Shown here: one piece after another, positions 50,400 to 58,776 of the stretch
Numbering within the stretch: the stretch's first letter is position 1
How the letters are laid out: each line of letters opens with the position of its first letter
DNA from: Nitrospirota bacterium
GTDB taxonomy: Bacteria > Nitrospirota > Thermodesulfovibrionia > Thermodesulfovibrionales > UBA6898
NCBI GenBank assembly: GCA_016217675.1
Contig: JACRHC010000002.1
Span: forward strand, 1-64,000
DNA length: 64,000 nucleotides
Reading direction: 5' to 3'
Notes under the pieces: model-generated
What the model was told of the DNA's origin: nothing
Database searches by the model: none
What the model saw: the letters and a program-made list of their open reading frames with translations, nothing else
Program-made: the position numbers and the translations under genes

Positions 50400-50970
50400 C
50401 ATTCCTCCCTCTGCCTATTGGTATCTCAGCAATGCTCGTATGTTCTGCGCCTGCCGGCTTAAGCTCACTCTTCATAATATATATGCTTGTCGCTTCAACG
50501 ATTCCGAAATCAGTTGTCCTGAATTCAGCAAACCTTCTGAGTAATTCAGCGATTCCCCTCTGTGACCTTACCCTCCCGATTGTCAGATGAGGGGAAAATG
50601 GCCTGTCTTCCAATGCAAAACCAAACTCTGAGACTCCGCTGTCAATATCCTTCTGCATGTCTTTGAGGGCGTCAGAGTTTTCGATGCCGACCCAGAGCAC
50701 TCGCGGCCGCCTCTCCGAAGGGAAACATCCAACACCGACTATTTTAATATAAAAGGCATTGTAATGTGAGAGTTTTTTGCTCATACTCTCCTTTATCTTC
50801 GGGAGCAATGAATCGTCTGTATTGCCAAGAAACTTGAGTGTAAGATGGATTTTTTCTGCCGACACCCATGTTACATCAGTTCCCAGCGTTTTGAGCCTGG
50901 TAATCAGATCAGTTATTGACCGCTTTATACCCTCCGGGAGTTTAATCGCAATAAAAGATCGGATAATCAT
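50368..50970 (-). CDS. thpR: RNA 2',3'-cyclic phosphodiesterase ThpR (2'-5' RNA ligase family)
   Basis: The 200-residue protein shows the two catalytic HxTx motifs, [11 protein letters not shown] and SPHLTIGRV, and the start [13 protein letters not shown]. It is a 2H phosphoesterase that acts on RNA ends; the physiological substrate is unclear in bacteria. The last 35 bases overlap recA. The C-terminal stretch after [17 protein letters not shown] is unusually long and falls over the recA ribosome site. Confidence 0.92.
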   Translation of the reverse strand: MIIRSFIAIKLPEGIKRSITDLITRLKTLGTDVTWVSAEKIHLTLKFLGNTDDSLLPKIKESMSKKLSHYNAFYIKIVGVGCFPSERRPRVLWVGIENSDALKDMQKDIDSGVSEFGFALEDRPFSPHLTIGRVRSQRGIAELLRRFAEFRTTDFGIVEATSIYIMKSELKPAGAEHTSIAEIPIGRGRNDVQGIEQRTE

Positions 50971-50998
50971 GTCAGATTCCTAATCCCATTGTTATCCT

Positions 50999-51448
50999 TC
51001 AACCCTTAAGCAGTATCCAGACCTGCAGGATAGCATTGGCATATATCCCGGCAAGAATATCATCTGCCATGACCCCCTTGCCATTTTTTAAAGCTTTTTC
51101 TATGTTTCTTATCATAAGTGGTTTAAATATATCAAAAAACCTGAACAACAAGAATGCCGCTGCAAGCAATGCAGTGGTATGCGGAATAAGAAAAAATGTT
51201 ACATAGAAACCGATAAACTCGTCAATAATGATCTTTCCGCTGTCTTTCTGGCCAAGCTGTTTCTCGGCAGACGTGGCAGCTATCGAACCGATGATCGAGC
51301 CGATTGCGATCAATAAAAGATGCCAATAAGGGGTCAATGGAAAAAACCAAAGGCATGTCATCGCGGTCAGACTACCGAACGTTCCCGGTCCAAAGGGTAT
51401 ATACCCGATAGGACCAAGGGTAGCAATATGCTTTAACAGTGCCTGCAT
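50999..51448 (-). CDS. pgpA: Phosphatidylglycerophosphatase A
   Basis: The roughly 149-residue membrane phosphatase makes phosphatidylglycerol. Motifs: GYIPFGPGTFGSLTAM at the N terminus, DSGKIIIDEFIGFYVTFFL with the catalytic acidic residues, FRFFDIFKPLMIRNIE and KNGKGVMADDILAGIYANAI. The ATG at 51448 is preferred to 51475: TACAAT (51459-51464 complement) stands ten bases upstream, inside the longer version. It is the first gene of the minus-strand run. Confidence 0.9.
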   Translation of the reverse strand: MQALLKHIATLGPIGYIPFGPGTFGSLTAMTCLWFFPLTPYWHLLLIAIGSIIGSIAATSAEKQLGQKDSGKIIIDEFIGFYVTFFLIPHTTALLAAAFLLFRFFDIFKPLMIRNIEKALKNGKGVMADDILAGIYANAILQVWILLKG

Positions 51449-51535
51449 AACCGCGCGTATTGTAACACTATACATATTTCCAAATCTTGGTTAAAGTAAT
51501 TACTGAAGTACTATCGAAAAAGGGAGGATGAATTT

Positions 51536-51778
51536 ATGAGATGGCTATGTCTGATGCTTTTATTCCCGGTGTTTGCCTTTGCCGGTGAGGACTGCTCTTT
51601 GATCAACGGCACGTGCAAGGATGTCTGCGCAGCTCATGAGGAGGCCGCAAAAGGCGCATTTCTTGACTGCACGGACAAACAGGAATGCTGCGTTAAGAAA
51701 GAGGGATTCAGAAGCGGAGACAAGAAGAGCCCTGCTGAAGACAAAGACTATAATCAGAAATCCAAAACTGAGAAATAG
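51536..51778 (+). CDS. Small secreted cysteine-rich protein (defensin-like spacing)
   Basis: The 80-residue precursor has a signal peptide (MRWLCLMLLFPVFAFAGE) and a mature part with six cysteines arranged C-x6-C-x3-C-x13-C-x5-CC, followed by a Lys/Asp-rich tail. The arrangement, ending in a CC pair, recalls beta-defensins; three disulfides are likely in the periplasm or outside. AGGGAGGA precedes the ATG. I do not recognise a bacterial family. It is followed at 30 bases by a small membrane protein gene. Confidence 0.75.
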   Translation: MRWLCLMLLFPVFAFAGEDCSLINGTCKDVCAAHEEAAKGAFLDCTDKQECCVKKEGFRSGDKKSPAEDKDYNQKSKTEK

Positions 51779-51807
51779 CGACTCGTGAACAGAACGGTCA
51801 TCTTCTT

Positions 51808-51993
51808 ATGAAGAACAAGGAATTCTGGGTTTTTCTCTTCTTCCTCGGCACACTTCTTTTTAACTGGCCCTTCCTCGACATCTTCAGCCTGGTCCTGCCG
51901 TACTATTTGTTTGGTGTCTGGACTCTTTTTATCCTTGTGGTAGGTATTGTCGCAACCCTGAAGGAAACAAAAGGCAGGGACACGGATGCTTAA
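51808..51993 (+). CDS. Small two-helix membrane protein preceding a symporter-kinase
   Basis: The 61-residue protein consists of two membrane helices (FWVFLFFLGTLLFNWPFLDI, then YYLFGVWTLFILVVGIVATL) and a charged tail. Small proteins of this type commonly precede sodium:solute symporter (SSSF) genes and may form a subunit. Its last eight bases overlap the next gene, an SSSF-histidine kinase fusion. A ribosome site is not obvious. Confidence 0.8.
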   Translation: MKNKEFWVFLFFLGTLLFNWPFLDIFSLVLPYYLFGVWTLFILVVGIVATLKETKGRDTDA

Positions 51994-54928
51994 AGGCTGG
52001 GGTGTCTTCGGTCTGATTCTCGGCTATCTCTGTCTTCTTTTTCTCATTGCCTATTTTGCTGAGCGGCGGGAGCGGATCGGAAAGAGTATTGTCTCTAACC
52101 CCTATGTCTATTCCCTTTCGCTTGCCGTTTATTGCACCTCCTGGACGTTCTACGGCAGCGTAGGAAAGGCAGCCACCTCAGGATTTTCTTTTCTGACCAT
52201 CTATCTCGGCCCGACACTGATGGCAGCATTATGGATGGTCCTCCTGAAGAAGATCATCCGCATCGCAAGGGAAAACAGGATCACCACCATTGCCGATTTT
52301 ATCGGCTCGCGCTATGGCAATTCACTTTATCTCTCTGCGTCTGTTACCCTTGTGGCAGTTGTCGGTATTACTCCCTATCTTGGTCTCCAGATCAAGGCCA
52401 TCATAAGTACGCTTACGATTCTTTCGGGGCAGACACAGGGCATGGCTGCTGCAGGATGGTATATAACTTTGCTGCTCGGTATCTTTGCGATCATTTTTGG
52501 CGCCAGGAGGCTTGATGCATCTGAACGTCATGAAGGCCTGATCTTCGCAATTGCCTTTGAGTCCATTATCAAGCTCCTTGCATTTCTGGTTGTAGGGTTC
52601 TATGTCACGTATGTCCTTTTCGGTGGAATCGGAGACATCTTTGACAGGATAAAAGGATCTGCATACGGCGACCTCCTCTATCTGGGAGGCGGCACACAGG
52701 TGAGCTATATGGAATGGGCCTCCCTTCTTTTTCTTTCGATGACCGCCATCATGTTTCTGCCGCGTCAGTTTCATGTCGCTGTTGTGGAAAACTCTGATAT
52801 TTCCCATGTATCAAAGGCCATGTGGCTCTTTCCGCTCTATCTGCTGATCATTAATATCTTTGTCATGCCCCTGGCCTTTGGCGGGCTCCTGCTTGGCGGA
52901 AGACAGACTGATGCTGATATGTTTATGCTGACCATACCGATGGGACAGGGAAATTCAATGATTGCACTCCTGACGTTTATAGGCGGATTTGCCGCAGCCA
53001 CGGGAATGATTATCGTCGAATCGCTTGCCCTGAGCACCATGGTGATGAACAGCCTTGTAATGCCGGCAATTTTCCGTTTTAACGAGATGAAGGGTTTTCC
53101 TGCCTTCATTCTGAACTTCAAAAGGATTATTATTCTTGGCTGTGTTTTTTTTGGATATATCTTCGCTGTTTCGATCGGAGAATTTTATTCCCTTGTTGAT
53201 ATCGGCCTGAAATCCTTTGAGGCGATGACGATTTTTGCGCCGTCCATAATCATGGGTCTGTACTGGAAGCGTGGAAACAGGATCGGAGCGCTTGCCGGCA
53301 TCTCAGCAGGCTTTATCGTCTGGTTCTATACGCTTTTCGTTCCTGCCTTGCTCAAGGCAGGAATAATCGAGGACCAGGGATTTTTCTCGATGATCTTTAA
53401 TTCGACAATCTTAAATCCCCATGCTCTCTTTGGTTTAAAGGGTCTTGATAAATGGAGCCATTCCCTTTTTTGGGGTCTATTTTTTAATCTCGTCTTTTAT
53501 GTAGGTCTCTCTATACTGACAAGGCAGACCCCTGAGGAAGAACGCCAGGCCCTGATATTTGTAGAGTCTTATGCCCCTCAGACATTGCCGGGCCGCGCCG
53601 ATTATTCACTGCAGGAGATCGAGGCAGTTCTTGAACAGTATCTTGGCAGGCGCGACGCAGCCGGGATCGTGGACGGTTTTCTTTTCAGAAACCAGGTCCA
53701 GCGCGAGAATCTGTCCCCGCTCGATCTCAGCCGGCTCAGAGATGAGGCGATGCGCATTCTCTCGGGTTCCCTCGGCTCTGCCATTGCAACGATCATCCTC
53801 GAGGACAAGCTTCTCATTACTGAAAAGGAGAGGGGGGATCTGTCTCACTCTATCAAACAGATGACCGATACGCTCAGGCTTTCGCGGCAGGAGCTTCAGG
53901 AAGCCAACCGGAGTCTGGCATATCTTAAGGAGTTCAGCGAAAATATCATCGAAAGCGCTCCGGCAGGCATTGTAACCATCGATGCTGCAAAGCGTGTGAC
54001 CTACTGGAACAGGGAAATGGAGGCGATTACCGGCATCGGAAGGGCTGAAGCGACAAACAGAACTATTTCTGCTCTGCTGACCTGGATCAGCAGCAGCACC
54101 TTTGAAAAGAGCGAAAAGAGGGAGGTCACCCTCCAGACTCCTGCACAGCAATATTTCAAGATAGACATCAATCCTTTTACCGACCCCTCAGGAGGATTTG
54201 TTGTTATCTTTGAGGATATTACAGAAAAGAGAAAAATGGAGGAGCAGCTCCTCCAGGCATTGAAGCTCGCAAGTATCGGCAAGCTGACGGCGGGCATTTC
54301 CCATGAGATCGGCAATCCTCTTGCTTCGATTTCGTCCCTGGTTCAGGAACTGAGGTCCATTCCCCTGGAATCCCACAGTGAAGGGGCATTCTTTAGTGAC
54401 AGTCTCTCCACGATCAACAGCCACATTGAGCGCATTGCCAGAATTGTAAGAAGCCTTGGCGACTTTGCCCGCATTTCGGCAAGAGAGAAGGTGCAGAGCA
54501 GTCTGCCAGAGATCCTTGAGCGGACCATCAGTCTTGTACGCTATGACAAACGGTTCAAACATATCGACCTTTTGACCGAAATAGAAGACTTGCCTCAGCT
54601 CAAAGTCAATCCTGATCAGATTCAGCAGGTTTTCCTGAACCTGATACTGAACGCGTTCGACGTCATGCCGGATGGCGGCAAACTCACTGTCTCAATGCGG
54701 AAGTTGGCTGATTATATCGAAATCAGATTCCAGGATACGGGTCCCGGAATCGACAGCGCAATTATCGACAAGATCTTTGACCCTTTCTTTACAACCAAGC
54801 CGCTTGGCAAGGGAACAGGGTTAGGATTGAGCATCTGCTATGGTATAATTAAAGAACACAATGGAACAATTACTGCCAGGAGCATGGGTACCGGAACAAC
54901 CTTTATCATCAGTCTGCCGATAGACTGA
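51986..54928 (+). CDS. Sodium/solute symporter-like sensor histidine kinase (CbrA/CrbS type)
   Basis: The 980-residue fusion has an SSSF transporter-like N-terminal half with about 12-13 helices (about 1-500; YCTSWTFYGSVGKAATSGF, GARRLDASERHEGL), a linker, a PAS domain (about 640-745, ENIIESAPAGIVTIDAAK), and a kinase core: H-box LTAGISHEIGNPLASISSL, LNLILNAFDVMPDGGK, DTGPGIDSAIIDKIFDPFF and GTGLGLSICYGIIKEH. Such kinases sense small nutrients and often control acetate use. The partner is probably one of the two regulators downstream. Confidence 0.93.
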   Translation: MLKGWGVFGLILGYLCLLFLIAYFAERRERIGKSIVSNPYVYSLSLAVYCTSWTFYGSVGKAATSGFSFLTIYLGPTLMAALWMVLLKKIIRIARENRITTIADFIGSRYGNSLYLSASVTLVAVVGITPYLGLQIKAIISTLTILSGQTQGMAAAGWYITLLLGIFAIIFGARRLDASERHEGLIFAIAFESIIKLLAFLVVGFYVTYVLFGGIGDIFDRIKGSAYGDLLYLGGGTQVSYMEWASLLFLSMTAIMFLPRQFHVAVVENSDISHVSKAMWLFPLYLLIINIFVMPLAFGGLLLGGRQTDADMFMLTIPMGQGNSMIALLTFIGGFAAATGMIIVESLALSTMVMNSLVMPAIFRFNEMKGFPAFILNFKRIIILGCVFFGYIFAVSIGEFYSLVDIGLKSFEAMTIFAPSIIMGLYWKRGNRIGALAGISAGFIVWFYTLFVPALLKAGIIEDQGFFSMIFNSTILNPHALFGLKGLDKWSHSLFWGLFFNLVFYVGLSILTRQTPEEERQALIFVESYAPQTLPGRADYSLQEIEAVLEQYLGRRDAAGIVDGFLFRNQVQRENLSPLDLSRLRDEAMRILSGSLGSAIATIILEDKLLITEKERGDLSHSIKQMTDTLRLSRQELQEANRSLAYLKEFSENIIESAPAGIVTIDAAKRVTYWNREMEAITGIGRAEATNRTISALLTWISSSTFEKSEKREVTLQTPAQQYFKIDINPFTDPSGGFVVIFEDITEKRKMEEQLLQALKLASIGKLTAGISHEIGNPLASISSLVQELRSIPLESHSEGAFFSDSLSTINSHIERIARIVRSLGDFARISAREKVQSSLPEILERTISLVRYDKRFKHIDLLTEIEDLPQLKVNPDQIQQVFLNLILNAFDVMPDGGKLTVSMRKLADYIEIRFQDTGPGIDSAIIDKIFDPFFTTKPLGKGTGLGLSICYGIIKEHNGTITARSMGTGTTFIISLPID

Positions 54929-54953
54929 TGCCGGCGCAGTCCGGGCGAGGACA

Positions 54954-55328
54954 ATGACGCAAATGCCTGAACGAATTCTTATTGTGGAGGACGAAGATAC
55001 CCTCTGCGCTTCCCTGCAGCGCGTATTCCGAAGGGATGGGTATGAGGCGGATATTGCAGACAGCGCCGAAACGGCGTTTGGCATTCTCGAAAACAACAGG
55101 TATGACCTTATCATCACCGATATTATCCTCCCCGGGATCAGCGGTATTGAGCTGATATCCAGATACAAAGAACAAAACCCCGGACAGAAAGTCATCATTA
55201 TGACTGCTTACGCCTCGCTTCAGACAGCTGTCGATGCCCTGAGAGTTGGGGCAAGCGACTTTATCGTCAAGCCGGTCATGCATGACGAACTGAAGCGCAT
55301 GGTAAAGAAAGCCCTCTCACCGCGGTGA
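54954..55328 (+). CDS. Single-domain response regulator (receiver only)
   Basis: The 124-residue receiver has ILIVEDEDTLCASLQRVF, phospho-acceptor Asp in LIITDIILPGISGIEL and the Lys in DFIVKPVMHDEL. No output domain. About 60% of residues match the receiver of the NtrC-type regulator at 58777, so one derives from the other. It lies between the symporter-kinase and the DUF294 gene. An internal ATG three codons in (54963, MPERIL) is an alternative start. Confidence 0.92.
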   Translation: MTQMPERILIVEDEDTLCASLQRVFRRDGYEADIADSAETAFGILENNRYDLIITDIILPGISGIELISRYKEQNPGQKVIIMTAYASLQTAVDALRVGASDFIVKPVMHDELKRMVKKALSPR

Positions 55329-55335
55329 TCGGATC

Positions 55336-57288
55336 GTGACCAAGCCAGGCGACCGGGCCCATGACGAGAGCTGGGAGGCTGGCAGCGCTCTTATTCATGA
55401 GGCCTTTGTCTTCCTGAAGGATATCCCGCCGTTCAACACTCTCGATGAGACGGAACTCCGGTATGTCACCGAGGGCATTGAGCTTGACTTCTATCCCAAG
55501 GGCCGCATTATCCTTTCCCAGGATGAGACTGCCCCTGATTTTCTGGGCATCATCAGAAGCGGCAGCGTCAAGGTCTTTGTGAAGACCCATGGAGGAGAGG
55601 AGGTTGTGCTTGACTACCGGAGCACTGGAGATTTTTTCGGTTTTCTTTCCCTCATCTGCGGCGATGTTTCACGCAACACGATAGTAGCCGTAGAGGACTC
55701 CGCCTGCTACCTGATTCAGAAAGAGCGCTTTCTCTCACTTCTAAAGGCGATGCCCGGCCCTGCAGCATACCTCCTCAGTTCATTCCTGAAAAAGCTGGCT
55801 GACCTGACCTACCGGGAGATCAATGACCGGACCCTTCTCTATGGAGGGGGCGACAAGCTGCTCTTTACCAGCACAATCGGAGATCTTTCGAGAGGAAAGG
55901 TGATCTCTGCTTCGCAGGATATCTCGATAAAGGAAGCCGCATTTCTGATGTCAGAGCACAAAATCAGCTCGCTGGTGCTGCTTGATGAGGACCGTTTTCC
56001 TGCAGGCATTATTACAGACAGGGATCTCAGGGACAAGGTGGTGGCCCGTGACAGACCTTTGTCTGATAGCGTAAGACATATCATGAGTGTGACCCTGATC
56101 AAGTCCGAGGCCCGTGATTACTGTTTTGAGGCACTTTTGAAGATGGTCCGGTACAATATTCACCACCTCCTGGTCCTTGACAGGGGCGAGCTGAAGGGTA
56201 TGATCACCAACCACGATCTCATGGTCTTCCAGGGTGCGTCACCCCTTTCCATTTCGCGCGAAATAGACAGTCAGACTTCGCTGGACGCCCTTATTCCCGT
56301 TTCCCGGAAGATCAGCAGGATCGTCGAAATATTAATACGCGAAGGCGCACAGTCCTCTAATATTGCGAGGATCATTACGGAAGTGAACGACCGGCTCCTT
56401 CGGAAGGTCCTGGAACTAACCGAAAAGAAGATGGGGACTCCTCCGGTAAGTTATTGCTGGATCGTTTTCGGCAGCGAAGGCAGAAAGGAACAGACCTTTA
56501 AGACTGATCAGGACAATGCCATTATTTATCACGACCCTCCTGCCAGCCGGGCTGACGAAATCCGTGATTATTTTTCTTCACTGGCCAGTATGATGACCGA
56601 CTCGCTGGTTAAATGCGGATTTCCAAAATGCTCAGCCGACTATATGGCGAGCAATCCTGCATGGTGCCGGCCGCTCGGTGACTGGAAAAATTATTTTACT
56701 GAATGGATCGGACGGCCTGCCCCGGAGGCGATACTCCATTCCCTCATTTTTTTCGATTTCAGGTCTGTTCATGGAGACGGCATGCTCGCAGAGTCGCTTC
56801 GTGCATTTCTCCGGCAGCGGTTGAAGGACAGGAATATCTTCTTTGCGCACATGGCAGACGTTATCCTGAGGAACAGGCCGCCTCTGGATTTCCTGCGGAG
56901 ATTCAGGGTGGAAAAAGCGGGAGAGCACAAAAACACTTTTAATATCAAGATGAACGCGCTCTGTCCGATCGTGGACGCAGCGAGACTTGCTGCCCTTGAA
57001 ATGGGCGTTTACGCCACATCAACGAGCGATCGTCTGCGCGAACTGAAGGAGCTTCGAAGCCCGATAAGCAGTCTTTGTACAGACCTTATCCAGGCGTTCG
57101 ACTTTCTGATGTCCGTGAGGCTCAGACACCAGTTTGAACAGCTGCAGCAGGGCATGCCGCCGGACAATCATATTGATCCATCCGGATTCAGCAGGCTTGA
57201 CCGGCAGGCGCTTCTTGAATCGTTCAGGATCATCTCTCTTGCCCAGAGCGCGATCCGCCAGCAGTACGGCGCGATGGCCTCGTCATAA
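55336..57288 (+). CDS. cNMP-binding / CBS / DUF294 nucleotidyltransferase-like protein, copy 1
   Basis: The 650-residue cytoplasmic protein has a cyclic-nucleotide-binding fold (about 15-140, VLDYRSTGDFFGFLSLI), a CBS pair (about 170-290, DRDLRDKVVARDRPLSD and ITNHDLMVFQG) and a GlnD-like nucleotidyltransferase domain with FGSEGRKEQTFKTDQDNAII near 375-395, followed by the DUF294 C-terminal helices. The G-S...D-x-D group suggests nucleotide transfer, but no substrate is known. A GTG start directly follows the receiver gene. A paralogue lies at 60551. Confidence 0.9.
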   Translation: MTKPGDRAHDESWEAGSALIHEAFVFLKDIPPFNTLDETELRYVTEGIELDFYPKGRIILSQDETAPDFLGIIRSGSVKVFVKTHGGEEVVLDYRSTGDFFGFLSLICGDVSRNTIVAVEDSACYLIQKERFLSLLKAMPGPAAYLLSSFLKKLADLTYREINDRTLLYGGGDKLLFTSTIGDLSRGKVISASQDISIKEAAFLMSEHKISSLVLLDEDRFPAGIITDRDLRDKVVARDRPLSDSVRHIMSVTLIKSEARDYCFEALLKMVRYNIHHLLVLDRGELKGMITNHDLMVFQGASPLSISREIDSQTSLDALIPVSRKISRIVEILIREGAQSSNIARIITEVNDRLLRKVLELTEKKMGTPPVSYCWIVFGSEGRKEQTFKTDQDNAIIYHDPPASRADEIRDYFSSLASMMTDSLVKCGFPKCSADYMASNPAWCRPLGDWKNYFTEWIGRPAPEAILHSLIFFDFRSVHGDGMLAESLRAFLRQRLKDRNIFFAHMADVILRNRPPLDFLRRFRVEKAGEHKNTFNIKMNALCPIVDAARLAALEMGVYATSTSDRLRELKELRSPISSLCTDLIQAFDFLMSVRLRHQFEQLQQGMPPDNHIDPSGFSRLDRQALLESFRIISLAQSAIRQQYGAMASS

Positions 57289-57423
57289 GTTCATCCTCAG
57301 CGTTTCTTGCTCTCCGGAATGTCAGATAGAAACATTACCCGGGGCGTCAGGTTTTTTGCTGTGGTATAATCAGGTTCAAAAAAAAATGATTCTGTAAACG
57401 ATTACAGACAATGGAGGTTGACT

Positions 57424-58662
57424 ATGGAGGCTGCTGCTACCGTTGAAATAGCAAAAGGAACCCTGCTTTCAGTTGGAATCATACTTGCCGTCGGCGCTTT
57501 CTGCGGTTTTCTCTCCCAGAAGATCAAGATTCCGGATATCGTAATCTTTCTTTTGGCCGGTATCGTACTCGGTCCGGAGATTGCCGGTGTTATTGATATC
57601 AGGGCAGATTCAGTTCTGAACCAGATCATCCTCATCTTCGGCTCCTGTTATATCCTTTTTGATGGAGGGGCATCACTTCGGCTTAAAGTGTTGAAAGAAG
57701 TCTGGATCACGATTGTTGTGATTGCGACGGTCGGCGTCATTATAACAGGTGGTATAACAGCTGTTGCCGCGTATTATGCCTTTGGCGTGCCGGTTATTGT
57801 CGCGTTACTTCTTGGCGCCACCATAGCCTCAACCGATCCAGCGACTCTGGTCCCGATTTTTAAGCAGGTGCCGATCAAAGACAGGGTAGCACAAACCGTT
57901 ATGTCGGAGTCTGCTTTTAATGATGCCATGGGCGCTATCATAACGTTCGCCATACTTGCGGTTGCTATGGGGACCTCCGAATTCTCGATCCAAAGATCCC
58001 TGATTTCGCTCGTAAAAGAATCATTGCTCGGCATTCTGACCGGCGGAATTCTCGGTTATGCGGCTGCCTGGCTCATTGCTCATGAGAAATATGCCTTTCT
58101 CGAAGAGTATGCTCCTGTTGTAACTCTGATGGCAGTTATCGGTTCCTATCTTGGGGCCGACGGACTACATGCAAGCGGTTTTATGGCCGTATTCGTTTTC
58201 GGCATTGTGCTCGGAAATAAGGAGTCTTTCGGTTTCAAGGTTGAGCCGGGTGAAGACGAACACCTTGAGGAGTATATCCTTACGACCTCGTTTATCATGC
58301 GGATGTTTATCTTCATTCTGCTGGGAACTCAGGTGGACTTCAGCCTTATGAGCAAGTATCTTGCAGGCGGGGCTGCGGTCATTGCGGTATTTATGCTCAT
58401 TGCAAGACCGGTGACGGTCTTCCTCTGTGCCCTGCCGGACAGACGGGCAAAATGGTCTCTTAATGAGCTGCTCTTCATGTGCTGGACGCGGGAGACAGGT
58501 GTCATACCTGCAGCACTTGCAGGACTGCTTGTCGGCATGAAGGCGCCAGGCGCTGAGATGATCTCCTCTGTCACCTTCATCGCTATTATGCTGACCATCC
58601 TGATTCAGGCCTCCACCACCAAGCTCCTGGCAAAAAAACTTGGGCTCCTGGTCCAGTCGTGA
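57424..58662 (+). CDS. Cation:proton antiporter, CPA1 (NhaP-like)
   Basis: The 412-residue membrane protein has about 12-13 helices, with the transport motifs TIASTDPATLVPIF and MSESAFNDAMGAII (the paired Asn-Asp typical of CPA1) and CWTRETGVIPAALAGL. It should exchange Na+ or K+ for H+. The ATG at 57424 follows GGAGG by six bases; a TTG at 57418 is less likely. It stands between the two DUF294/regulator modules. Confidence 0.92.
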   Translation: MEAAATVEIAKGTLLSVGIILAVGAFCGFLSQKIKIPDIVIFLLAGIVLGPEIAGVIDIRADSVLNQIILIFGSCYILFDGGASLRLKVLKEVWITIVVIATVGVIITGGITAVAAYYAFGVPVIVALLLGATIASTDPATLVPIFKQVPIKDRVAQTVMSESAFNDAMGAIITFAILAVAMGTSEFSIQRSLISLVKESLLGILTGGILGYAAAWLIAHEKYAFLEEYAPVVTLMAVIGSYLGADGLHASGFMAVFVFGIVLGNKESFGFKVEPGEDEHLEEYILTTSFIMRMFIFILLGTQVDFSLMSKYLAGGAAVIAVFMLIARPVTVFLCALPDRRAKWSLNELLFMCWTRETGVIPAALAGLLVGMKAPGAEMISSVTFIAIMLTILIQASTTKLLAKKLGLLVQS

Positions 58663-58665
58663 TTA

Positions 58666-58747
58666 TCCCTCACCCATCCCTCTCCTTCAAGGGGCGAGGT
58701 CAAGGAGTTTCCCTCCCTGGCTTAAGGCCCCTACTGTTGGTGAGGGA
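58666..58747. repeat. Short palindromic repeat, family C
   Basis: TCCCTCACC at 58666-58674 and GGTGAGGGA at 58739-58747 are a perfect inverted repeat; inside lie CTCCTTCAAGGGGCGAGG and CCTGGCTTAAGGCC. It occupies the gap before the NtrC-type gene and resembles families A and B in design but not in sequence. Confidence 0.6.
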
Positions 58748-58776
58748 AGGGACTAAGGGAGGATACAAGTAATCAT

